Shown here in pieces: positions 40,237 to 53,100 of a stretch of DNA of 64,000 bases. Numbering within the stretch: the first letter of the stretch is position 1; every line of letters starts with the position of its first letter. The notes below the pieces were generated by a model. The model saw only the letters and a program-made list of their open reading frames with translations. It was not told the origin of the DNA and did not search any database. Where the stretch lies: NCBI GenBank assembly GCA_033239005.1, contig BSQZ01000080.1, forward strand, positions 1,262,501 to 1,326,500, given 5' to 3'. Source of the stretch: Lamellibrachia satsuma (lineage: Eukaryota; Annelida; Polychaeta; Sabellida; Siboglinidae). Made by a program: the position numbers and the translations under genes.

Positions 40237-43200
40237 TATGATCACTGCCAAAAACAGAGAACTAGGAGTATGATCACAGCCAGAAACAGAGAACTAGGAG
40301 TATGATCACTGCCAGAAACAGAGAACTAGGAGTATGATCACTGCCAGAAACAGAGAACTAGGAGTATGATCACTGCCAGAAACAAAGAACTAGGAGTACG
40401 ATCACTGCCAGAAACAGAGAACTGTGAGAACTAGGAGTATGATCACTGCCAGAAACAGAGAACTAGGAGTACGATCACTGCCAGAAACAGAGAACTAGAA
40501 GTATGACCACTGCCAGAAACAGAGAACTAGGAGTATGATCACTGCCAAAAACAGAGAACTAGGAGTATGATCACTGCCAGAAACAGAGAACTAGGAGTAT
40601 GATCACTGCCAGAAACAGAGAACTAGGAGTACGATCACTGCCAGAAACAGTGAACTATGAGAACTAGGAGTATGATCACTGCCAGAAACAGAGAACTAGG
40701 AGTACGATCACTGCCAGAAACAGAGAACTAGAAGTATGACCACTGCCAGAAACAGAGAACTAGGAGTATGATCACTGCCAGAAACAGAGAACTAGGAGTA
40801 TGATCACTGCCAGAAACAGAGAACTAGGAGTATGATCACTGCCAGAAACAGAGAACTAGGAGTACGATCACTGCCAGAAACAGAGAACTAGGAGTATGAT
40901 CACTGCCAGAAACAGAGAACTAGGAGTATGATCACTGCCAGAAACAGAGAACTATGAGTATGATTACTGCCAGAAACAGAGAACTAGGAGTATGATCACT
41001 GCCAGAAACAGAGAACTAGGAGTAAGATCACTGCCAGAAACAGAGAACTAGGAGTATGATCACTGCCAGAAACAGAGAACTAGGAGTACGATCACTGCCA
41101 GAAACAGAGAACTAGGAGTATGATCACTGCCAGAAACAGAGAACTAGGAGTATGATCACTGCCAGAAACAGAGAACTAGAAGTACGATCACTGCCAGAAA
41201 CAGAGAACTAGGAGTATGATCACTGCCAGAAACAGAGAATTAGGAGTATGATCACTGCCAGAAACAGAGAACTATGAGTACGATCACTGCCAGAAACAGA
41301 GAACTACGAGTATGATCACTGCCAGAAACAGAGAACTACGAGTATGATCACTGCCAGAAACAGAGAATTAGGAGTACGATCACTGCCAGAAACAGAGAAC
41401 TATGAGTATGATTACTGCCAGAAACAGAGAACTAGGAGTACGATCACTGCCAGAAACAGATAACTATGAGAACTAGGAGTATGATCACTGCCAGAAACAG
41501 AGAACTAGGAGTATGATCACTGCCAGAAACAGAGAATTAGGAGTATGATCACTGCCAGAAACAGAGAACTAGGAGTATGATCACTGCCAGAAACAGAGAA
41601 CTAGGAGTATGATCACTGCCAGAAACAGAGAACTAGGAGTAAGATCACTGCCAGAAAAAGAGAATTAGGAGTACGATCACTGCCAGAAACAGAGAACTAG
41701 GAGTATGATCACTGCCAGAAACAGAGAACTAGGAGTATGATCACTGCCAGAAACAGAGAACTAGGAGTATGATCACTGCCAGAAACAGAGAACTAGGAGT
41801 ATGATCACTGCCAGAAACAGAGAACTAGGAGTATGATCACTGCCAGAAACAGAGAACTAGGAGTATGATCACTGCCAGAAACAGAGAACTAGGAGTATGA
41901 TCACTGCCAGAAACAAAGAACTAGGAGTACGATCACTGCCAGAAACAGAGAACTGTGAGAACTAGGAGTATGATCACTGCCAGAAACAGAGAACTAGGAG
42001 TACGATCACTGCCAGAAACAGAGAACTAGAAGTATGACCACTGCCAGAAACAGAGAACTAGGAGTATGATCACTGCCAAAAACAGAGAACTAGGAGTATG
42101 ATCACTGCCAGAAACAGAGAACTAGGAGTATGATCACTGCCAGAAACAGAGAACTAGGAGTACGATCACTGCCAGAAACAGTGAACTATGAGAACTAGGA
42201 GTATGATCACTGCCAGAAACAGAGAACTAGGAGTACGATCACTGCCAGAAACAGAGAACTAGAAGTATGACCACTGCCAGAAACAGAGAACTAGGAGTAT
42301 GATCACTGCCAGAAACAGAGAACTAGGAGTAAGATCACTGCCAGAAACAGAGAACTAGGAGTATGATCACTGCCAGAAACAGAGAACTAGGAGTACGATC
42401 ACTGCCAGAAACAGAGAACTAGGAGTATGATCACTGCCAGAAACAGAGAACTAGGAGTATGATCACTGCCAGAAACAGAGAACTATGAGTATGATTACTG
42501 CCAGAAACAGAGAACTAGGAGTATGATCACTGCCAGAAACAGAGAACTAGGAGTAAGATCACTGCCAGAAACAGAGAACTAGAAGTATGATCACTGCCAG
42601 AAACAGAGAACTAGGAGTACGATCACTGCCAGAAACAGAGAACTAGGAGTATGATCACTGCCAGAAACAGAGAACTAGGAGTATGATCACTGCCAGAAAC
42701 AGAGAACTAGGAGTATGATCACTGCCAGAAACAGAGAACTAGGAGTATGATCACTGCCAGAAACAGAGAATTAGGAGTATGATCACTGCCAGAAACAGAG
42801 AACTATGAGTACGATCACTGCCAGAAACAGAGAACTACGAGTATGATCACTGCCAGAAACAGAGAACTACGAGTATGATCACTGCCAGAAACAGAGAATT
42901 AGGAGTACGATCACTGCCAGAAACAGAGAACTATGAGTATGATTACTGCCAGAAACAGAGAACTAGGAGTACGATCACTGCCAGAAACAGATAACTATGA
43001 GAACTAGGAGTATGATCACTGCCAGAAACAGAGAACTAGGAGTATGATCACTGCCAGAAACAGAGAATTAGGAGTATGATCACTGCCAGAAACAGAGAAC
43101 TAGGAGTATGATCACAGCCAGAAACAGAGAACTAGGAGTATGATCACTGCCAGAAACAGAGAACTAGGAGTAAGATCACTGCCAGAAAAAGAGAATTAGG

Positions 43201-43485
43201 AGTACGATCACTGCCAGAAACAGAGAACTAGGAGTATGATCACTGCCAGAAACAGAGAACTAGGAGTATGATCACTGCCAGAAACAGAGAACTAGGAGTA
43301 TGATCACTGCCAGAAACAGAGAACTAGGAGTATGATCACTGCCAGAAACAGAGAACTAGGAGTAAGATCATCGCTGCCAGAAACAGAGAACTAGGGAGTA
43401 TGATCATTGCCAGAAACAGAGAACTAGGAGTACGATCACTGCCAGAAAGAGAGAACTAGGAGTATGATCACTGCCAGAAACACAC
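40237..43485. repeat. 32-bp minisatellite, about 100 copies, with a 1531-bp higher-order duplication
   Basis: The unit contains TATGATCACTGCCAGAAACA followed by GAGAACTAGGAG; point variants (TACGATC, TAAGATC, GAATTAGG) mark individual copies. Irregular longer units (ACTGTGAGAAC, TGAACTATGA, TAACTATGAG) occur at 40421, 40651 and 41461 and again exactly 1531 bases later, at 41952, 42182 and 42992. About 48 units are therefore duplicated as a block. Confidence 0.97.
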
Positions 43486-43504
43486 TCGCAAAATCTGTGG
43501 CATT

Positions 43505-43930
43505 CTCTAAATTTTGTTTTAAATTTCCCAACCCCTGACGCTATATCATCTAATACCATCTTCACTATAAGTAAATTATTTACTCTTTAATTTGCTGTGA
43601 TTTAAGAGGGTTTTAACAAGAATGAACAGGCATGTAAAAGTTAAAAAAAGAAACGTTGTAGACATATATGACAATGGTTTTAATAATACCAAGTATTATT
43701 TGGTTCAACGTATATACCAATCACCAAACAATTGTCTCGCTGAATATAGAATATGCAAAGAAAACTACTTGAATATTTCCCAACCCTGGATGACATTTTA
43801 ACTAACCCCGACCATGAGTAGATTATTTACTTCCTTAATTTGTTATGATTTTTGATGGTCTTAACAACAATGAACAGGCATGTAACACTCTACTCTACAA
43901 GGAACATTTGTAGACATGTATACATACAAG
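43505..43930. repeat. diverged direct duplication (about 260-bp offset)
   Basis: The segments 43505-43680 and 43765-43930 share TTTCCCAACCC, GTA.ATTATTTACT..TTAATTTG, GGT.TTAACAA.AATGAACAGG and GTAGACAT.TAT in order. They lie downstream of the XDH last exon. Confidence 0.6.
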
Positions 43931-44143
43931 TTCCTTAAGAAAATATGTAAAATCGATGAAAAGGTATGCATGCAGTAATAAAACCACAAATACATATTAT
44001 TGAATTTAACACTGCAGGAAATCTCCACCACCAGATTCTAGTCTCAAAACAGGATCAATGAATCTGCTTTGAACTTCTCCAAGGTCAAGTTGGTCACGTG
44101 TATCATGAACGTTGGTTCAATGTCATCATGAGAACCAAGGTCA

Positions 44144-47100
44144 TCACTGTGTGACCTTTGTCTGTGATACCTGCAAATAAATGTTCAGATATCGTGAGAA
44201 TGTCTTTAGTAGGGTACTGTTTCTTCTTGTATTAACGTAATAATATTCTCTACGTTATAAACAACAGATTTCTGTGATCATTTAGAATGATGCAAAGAGG
44301 GGCAAAGATTGTGTGAAAGACTCAGGGGCATATTTAGGGGGAATTGGGCTATGGCTCACCCTTTGGCTCAAAGGTTTAATTTTTTCGTTATAAAACCTGT
44401 TGCGCCACTACATGGTAAACTAATGGGTGACTAAGCTTGCCCCCTGTTGGCCTCCCCCTTTGGCCTCCTCCTTTGGCCTCCTCCTTTGGCCTCCTCCTTT
44501 GGCCTCCCCCTTTGGCCTCCTCCTTTGACCTCCTCCTTTGGCCTCCCCCTTTAGCCTCCCCCTTTGGCCTCCCCCTTTGGCCTCCCCCTTTGGCCTCCCC
44601 CTTTGGCCTCCCCCTTTGGCCTCCCCCTTTGGCCTCCCCCTTTGGCCTCCCCCTTTGGCCTCCCCCTTTGGCCTCCCCTTTTGGCCTCCTCCTTTGGCCT
44701 CCCCCTTTGGCCTCCCCCTTTGCAAGATGCTAGATATGCGACTGGAAAGATTTGTGAGATCGGCTATTACCAAAGGCACTCAGGCCCCACCTCAAATAAG
44801 TGACAACCCGTAAAATGAATGAACTATATACCTGCTTGCTGAACTGGTCAACACAAGCCATGCGGACCTTCTCAGGTGTGGCTGGACTGTCCAGCCTAAA
44901 TGGCTCATCGAGTCCAACATGACGCCGGGCGGCCATGATGGCATTCTTGATGGCAAAGAAGATAGAGGAAGCGAGAAAGAGGGCAGGCTCACCAATACCC
45001 TAGACGGACAAAACACAACTCAGTCATTGTATACATCGTGCTGCTTCAACTCCTGTTTAACGGCCGAATGTCTTGACAGAGCTCATTGACTGGATAAGAG
45101 CTATTGTCACACTTATTCAAGTTGTACAATGTCCTGTTAGTATTACATGGAGAACGTGTGGAGAAGATTATTTTTTGTTGTTGATACATTTCGCAATATT
45201 ACATTCACAATTGTTTGCATTTTATACTTTTCACAAATCTATATTATTTACAGGAACTCAAATAATAAATGCAGTTATAATGGCTTCCTTATACTAAGTG
45301 ATCCTACAACAACAGCTAGGCGTACTCTAACAGACAACCACTCATATTATAACTGTATTTGTAAGAGTAATTTGCATGACTGGAGTCAGAGTGTTGCTAG
45401 TACATTCTGGTGGCCATACTATATGATGCACAGCATTATTAACAAGTCTGCAAGGATCGTAGTTACTGCAGCTACAGGTTTAGTAGAGGCATATGAGGGG
45501 GTCATGGAATACTTGCCACTGATCACTTCCAACACAGTGACCAGATCAGTGACCACTAATCCAAGACAATCTAATGTATGCTGCTCTTGGACAATGACGA
45601 TTATACCCAGCAAAAACACAGATTCCACAACTGAAAAAGTTCAGAATTATTACAAATCATATCAACACTCAATTAGTTGAACATGTAGTAATTTAAACAA
45701 ATTTGCCTTTAGTCACCTTGGAGGAGTTGATTGCGTGAGGGTTGGACATTCCCTTCAGCAGAGATACGTTGAACTGAGATGGAATGTCAGTGAAGCGAGG
45801 GATCTGATACACCCCTGGACCATTGGTACACAGACGCCCCCCGTCAGACCACTTCACTTCCTCCAGCACAAACAGCCCATAGCCCTAAACACACAACACA
45901 TGTTCACAGTTCATTGTTTTCACTCAAATTATAATAATTTGTATCTTGTTTGTATTACACCTGCAGTGTTTTATTAAAACTATACATGATATGACACTGA
46001 AACATATAAATAAAATATTAATTCTGTTGAATGTAGTAATTTGTTTTCTAACACGGCATATTCACTAGTTAGTTTACTGTTGTGATACATTGGCAAGGTG
46101 ACTAATGTTTTAGTCGACACACGGCCATACTATGGAGTGAACTGTTATGATACATTGGCAAGGTGACTAATGTTTTAGTTGACACACGGCCATACTATGG
46201 AATGAACTGTTATGATACATTGGCAAGGTGACTAATGTTTTAGTCGACACACGGCCATACTATGGAATGAACTGTTATGATACATTGGCAAGGTGACTAA
46301 TGTTTTAGTCGACACACAGCCATATTATGGAATGAACTGCCTCAGAACATCAAACAACACAAGACTCTTGCACATCTTTTTAATTGGCATATCAGGAATA
46401 ATGTCAATGCTTTATGTAAAGCACCAACAAACCCTTATTTTAAGTGGATTCAGGTGTTATATAAATACATATTATCATACATCATAGGGGATTATGTTGA
46501 AACACTACCTGCACAAAAGCACCCTCTATCTGGCCAATGTCAATGCCTGGATTGAGACTTCGCCCAACGTCCATGACAATGTCTGATCTCAGTACCTGGA
46601 GGCAAAAATCATAACTATGATATTAGAAAGCACAAAGGGTATTGAAGTTTGAGGGAAAGTGATGTGACAGAAAAAATAGTCACAAAAATTAAGTGGCACT
46701 ACATAGCAAGTACCATTCTATTACACATATATTATACATAAACACATTATAGACATATTAGGAAACAGTTTTTGTTAACATTTATTAGTCCCGGACTCTA
46801 GCAGGGAAGTCAGCGAGTGAAAATAGGGTTTGTTTACAGTTAGAGAATTAAGGTAGCATAGTGAATTGTCAGAAAAAGTGGAATATTGATAAGAATAAGT
46901 ACTACTATTACACATTTAATATACATAAACTTACTGTAGACATATATTAAGAAACCGAGTAATAACGGCCTGGATTAAAGTTTTTTTTTACAGTTCATGA
47001 ATTAAATTGGTGTATTAAACTATCGTTTACATTGTTGAAACATATAAGACAAAGTGATAAATTTACATAAATTACATACATAAGGTAATATCTGACATAG

Positions 47101-50100
47101 TTGTAGTAAACGTTTTCGGTAAAAAGGAATCAACAGGATTTTAGCGTAAGTTGGTATCCACTGAATCTTATTGTTTTGTTTGTGTTTTGGTCTCATGCAA
47201 GCTTAGTAGACAGAACAAAATTACCAAGTATATTATTGTCATAATTAAATTAAAACCTAAATAATCCAGCCTAAAGTGTTCGTTTGAGCTCAGAAAACAG
47301 CCTTATTCAAGGCTAACGTAGCAGTCTAATTAAATCTAAATTCTGTGATGGCACCATCCAAACGGCAGGTAAAGGCCACAGACATTTAGCATGAGGGAGT
47401 TGTAGCAACTGGGTGGATTCATCACGTCCTGGTGTGAGAAGACCTGAGGTTTAGGCAGATGGTTTTAGTTTTGAGCATAGGGGATGTGCAAAGATGAAGG
47501 TACTAGGGGTGGAGATGGAACAGCTGAGGCAGCCGTTGTGGCATTGGTGGGAAGGGAAGAGGTGGGTTGTGGCAGTGGTTCCGGTGGGAGGACAGTGGAT
47601 GATAAAGTAGGGGAAGGCAATGAAAGAGATGCTGGGGAGAGCTCACCTAAGCCTGGGAGGAGGCTGACAGGAGGTGACAGGCTGGAAGGAGACAGGACAT
47701 AATGAAACAGGTCATACAGAGACGGGATGTAAGGAGACGGGATGGGAGGGACTGAGACGGGAGTGAAGGTGACAGGAGCACAAGATAGCCAGGAGACGGG
47801 AGGGAAAGGTGACATGTTGAAGGAAGAGAGGGTGATGCCAGGTACTCTTAGGAGTGAGGAGAGAGAGAGGGTGGTTATGAGGGACATGACAATTAGGAAG
47901 ACTGACAGAGCACTAAACAAGGGGGACGACATGGTGGTTTGCTTTCCAGCGGCCAAAATAGAGGGTGGAAAAAATCATGGGTCCAGGCAAGAGAGGATCA
48001 ATTTTAGTACACATAGGGACTAATTATGAGGAGAGGGAGGGTACAGCTGCCATAGTTAGAAAATACAGGCAGTTAGTCAGAACACTTAAGCAGACACGGA
48101 TTAAGCAGGTAATTCTGTCAGGGATTTTACCAGTAATAGGAAGCAGGGGTCAGGGATAACGAAATGAACACTCAGCAGCAGTCAACAGTGGCATGGGTAG
48201 CATCAAAATATTTTTTGTAGCAAACAATGCTTAAACTAGAAATTAGGTTACTTAGAGGTGCCTCAAACAGGACAAGAGGCCACTAGTACACACAAACCAG
48301 AAACAAAATGTCCAGAAAATATTTCTGACGCTGGTTATAAATGCGTGTGTTTAAATGCAAGGAGCAAAGTAAATAAGAAAAAACGAATTAAACATTATGG
48401 TAGAAAATTTTGACCCTCACATAAATCATGGGTGAACAAAGACATTTCAGATGCTGAATTAGGACTGTCAGGATACACAATGTTTAGGAGAGATCAAATA
48501 GGAAGAAGGGGAGGAGGAGTTATTTTATATATTAAAGAATCTATTAAGGCTTACAAAATCAAAGCAAGTTGCAATGAAGCTGTTTGGTGCAGTTACAGGA
48601 AATTCAACATCAACCATTGGATTAGGTTACCAAAGTCCAAACATAAATGAAGGGGATAACACAAAAATACAAAATACTATAAAGGAAGTGGGTAAAGGGG
48701 AATGTATCATAATGGGAGATTTTAACCACGGACACATACAGTGGAAATTTAGAGAGTACAGGGGTGAGGACCAACAGTTTCTATTTTTAATTACTCAACA
48801 TATGCAAGAACCAACCAGGGGAGAGAATGTATTAGATATAGTTTTGTCTTCACAAAATGAATTAGTGGACAAAATACATGAACCATTGGGTAACAGTGAT
48901 CTTCATCAAATACATTTTGACATCAAAGTACAATCAGAAAGTAAAAATAAAAAACACACAGGAGAAACTTCTACAAAAGTAAATATAAAGATATGGGAAA
49001 ATACTTAGCAAAGCTAGATTGGAATAACATGCTGAGGAATAAGACTGTAATTGAGTGTTGCAACATGGTCTAGAAAGAAACACTTGTCAAAAAAGCTATT
49101 AAAAAAATAGTGTACAAACAAACTTTGTGGAGGGTTTATAGGCGTGCCAGAAAGGATGAAGACTATGCAAATTACAAAGAGGCACTTAATGCAGCTACGA
49201 CTAAACTAGACAATTTACAAGAAGCTGGAAATATTATACCACAAGATTATTTTGATGGCGAAAGACCTAAATGGTTACTTCAGTTCAGTGTTTACCAGAG
49301 ATGATATTAGTTTATTACCAGTTCCACATGCAAAATTTCAGGATGCTAAATCGGACTATTTACGGCAATTAATTGTAACTCTAGAAATGGCAGCTAAGAA
49401 AATAAAGGTAATGAAGGATAATAAAAAACCTGGAGTGGATGGAATTCCTCCAAAACTACTAATGGAAACAGTAGAATAAGTCAGTATACCACTTGCAAGC
49501 GTGTTCAACTTGTCATTAATAGAGGGGGTGGTTCCTTTTGAATGGAAGGAAGCAAACATCATACCATTATTTAAAAAGGGTTCGAGAAATAAGTCAGATA
49601 ATTACAGACCAGTGAGTTTAACGTCAGTGATTCATAAATTATTAGAAAGGTTAATTAAAGACCATATGGTGGACTTCCTTGTTAGGCATAAATTATTAAA
49701 TCCATCTGAAAATGGATTCTTAAAAGCGAGGTTATGCTTAACAAATATGTTATGTTTTTTTTGGAAGAAATCACTAAGTGGATAGACAAGGGATCACCAC
49801 TAGATATTATCTACTTAGATTTTCAGAAAGCTTTTTGCTACTTAAATTAAAAGCCCATGGTATCGGGGATGGCATAATTGACTGGATAGAACAATGGCTG
49901 ACTGACAGCATGTTGTGTGGTACCACAAGGATTAGTATTAAGACCTTTATTATGCTTAATATATATTGATGACTTGGATGGCAATATAACAAACAACGGA
50001 CTGACATTTGTGGATGATACAAGTGTTTAGAAAGGTTAACAATGATGGTGATAAACAACATTTACTAAACAAATTAGTTAAATGATCTGAAAAATAGCAG

Positions 50101-53100
50101 ATGTTATTCAATTTTGGGAAATGTAATGTCTACACCCAAGACACGGGAACTGGGATGTAAACTATAAAATGGGAGATACTGTTCTGTAAAAGAAAAGGAC
50201 TTAGGATTAAAAATAAGTGCTGATATGAAAGTTTCAGAGTAGTGTGCTATTGCAGCTTCAAAGGGTAATCAAATTCTTGGGTTGATCAGGAGAAATAACC
50301 CTAGAGACAAGGAAGTTAAGAGTAGATCGAATTGAAGTTTTTAAGATATTAAATGGGTACAAAAATATTGTTAGAAATATTTTTTTCTCAGTCAAGAAAT
50401 ATAGTAAACTAGAGGACATGAGGTAAAATTAGTAAAGTATCAGCGTAGATTGGATATCAAGAAGTACTCATTCTCACAAAGGACAATAAATTAATTGAAC
50501 AAATTATCTACAAATTGTGTAACTGCTAGCAGCGTGAATATGTTTAAAAACAAGGTTGACACACATCTCAGGAGGGTGGGTTACACATAGAAAAAACATG
50601 TTGGACTCTCGATAAGCCAATGGCTTCCTTGCCCACTTGTGGGTTGGGAATGTGGGGAATGAGAGCGAGGGATGGGGGAGTGGAGAGAGTTGGTGGAGAT
50701 GGCAGTGAAACAGGACTACTGATGTGGAAGAAGGGGAAACAAAAATCGACGACCGGTATCGGTGTCACCTTCACCCTGGACTACAGGAATAAAGGGACAG
50801 CAACAACAGCAGGTAAATGAAATGTTCTGGTCTCTGGGGCTGTTGGCTGTGAAATGTTCCATTGGACTAAGCTCAAATATATGTGTGCAATGGACCAGAA
50901 AATTGTGGAAATATAGTGAGGAGAGTTTGCATGAAATATAAAAAAGGCCATGTCACATGTCCATTTGATAAAAACATTACCTCAAACAAACTACTCATGC
51001 CAATGTTTGTGGTAAATTATACATAGTATTGGGTGTAAATTAGACAAGAATTTAAATCAGATAACTTTCAATTTACATATCCAAGGTGTGTTTAATTTAC
51101 CTGGTAGAGGCTTTCGTCAAGATATCACGTCGACTTCATCAGTACCCATGACGTTGAATGACGTCATCGTACACGTGAGGCAGTTCGTAATTGCCCTCAT
51201 CTCTGTTGATGGGTGTTCTAGCTTTCCTGATCCAGATAGCTTCCTTGATATGCCGGATTCTTCGGTTGGGTTCCTTGTCCACAATGTTCACTCCCTCCCA
51301 GTCTATGATGTGGTTTTCAGTTGTCGCATGGTCTGTAAGGGCGGATTTATTGATGGTAGACATCAATCTTTTTTTCCGCTCCTTGTGTATTTATCTTTTT
51401 TCATGTTGTCTACATCCTTTCTGTGTTCCTCCAGTCGTGTTTTTAGTAGTCTTCCTGTCTCCCCAATGTACTCAGCACAACAGTTCTTGCATGGTATTTG
51501 GTACACCAGTTCACCCTGTTCCTCTAGCTCTACTATGTCCTTGGGATGTACCAACAAGCGCCTGAGGGTGGTGTGGGGACGCATAGTTGTTGCTACTCCA
51601 TATTTCTTCAGTACTCAGTGTACTCTCTCTGAGACCCCCTCTACGTATGGGATGACTACTTGGCTCCTGTCATTTATGTCATTTGTTTTTTTCTTGTTCT
51701 TTTTATTCTTACTGCTATCTGTCACCTTGTTCAAGGCCCAGGACGGATAGTCACATACTCTTAGAGCTTCTCTCAAGTGTTCCACCTCTTCCTTCTTGTC
51801 CCCCTCCTCTGAAGTTATCGTCTCATACCTGTTCATAAGGGTTCTGACCATTCCTAACTTCTGATGTTTGGGTGGTGGGACGCAAAGTTCAAGTATTGGT
51901 CGGTGTGTGTCTTCTTCCTGTACACTGTAGACTTCACACTGCCATCTTCCTTTCTGGTGAACTTCGCATCCAAGAAGGGCATGCTGTTGTTCTCTTCGTC
52001 TTCCCGTGTGAAAATGATGCTCCCTGTGGGGTCTACAGTGTTCATGTGTTGTTGTAATTTCTTTGCCTTTCCTGCGTGTACCAGACAAATTTCAACGTCC
52101 ACATATCGTTTCCTGTTTCTCAGTTGGCAATCTACTGGTGCTGTGGCTATTATTTTCAGCTCCAGGTCCTCCATGTACAGGTTCACAACAATGGGGGATA
52201 CCGGACTGCCCATGGCTACTCCAAACTTCTGCTGGTAAATTTCTTTTTTCAAATCTGAAGTATGTCATCTCCAGGACAAATTTCAACAACTCCATGATGT
52301 CGTCTACATTTAGGTTTGTTCTCTTCTTTAGTTTCTTGTCAACAGAGATTAGTGCAATTATGAACTGCCTCACATGTACGATGACGTCATTCAGCGCTAT
52401 CGGTACTGATGAAGTCAACGTGATGTGTTGACGAAAGCCTCTACCAGGTAAATTAAACAAACCTTGGATACATAAAATGAAAGTTGTCTGATTCGAAAAT
52501 GAACTATCCTGAAGAATGTTCAGTAATCTTAGACAAGAGTTTGTTTAAATATATCTCGATCATGACTTGGCCTGGCATCTGCCAAGGGGGGACAAAAAGA
52601 ACGCTGACAACATGTCTATCTTTCAAGTGCAGATAACTGACCACATGGTCACCAGTGAGACAGTCTATCTCAACCTCAGAGCAGCCCGCCCCAAATGTGT
52701 AGTAGTTGAAAGCTCTCCCTGAATTAGTCTCTGGGTTGTACGTTAGTCCTGGGATCCTGTGAAACAAATCGATACATTAGAGTTTTGTTACTCCTGTTTA
52801 CAGATTACATTATGAGTGGCTTAGCCATATGACATTATTTTGACTTCCAATCATACATTTTTTTATTCTGGATAACAATGAAATATACCTAATATTACGT
52901 AATCAAAGTCAGTAAACGTTAGATAATTAGATAGGAGGAGACCCATTTTGGAGAACAACAATATTATTAGACATGACAGAATTCTCAGTTTTTAATGGAT
53001 ATTCTACTGTTTGTGATTGCTTGAAATTAAGACAAGTGAGAACATTAATGTACAAAAAGAAGGCCTCATATGTATTAAATTTTTAATAATCACAAGTAGT

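Noticed and set aside
40237..43485. Possible CRISPR array (32-bp regular repeat)
   Set aside because: Units are contiguous with no unique spacers, and the DNA is eukaryotic; it is a minisatellite.
44420..44813. Open frames of [12 protein letters not shown] type
   Set aside because: Translation of the 13-bp VNTR copy A, not a protein gene.
45147..45680. 177-residue open frame as a gene
   Set aside because: No motif, no coding-like composition, and it lies antisense between XDH exons.
47465..47956. 163-residue Ser/Pro-rich minus-strand frame with a signal-like start
   Set aside because: It is the reverse of the purine-rich 5' part of the plus-strand LINE; repeated GGAGACGGGA words explain its composition.
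51088..51750. 220-residue plus-strand frame
   Set aside because: Shadow of the minus-strand Penelope-like GIY-YIG region.
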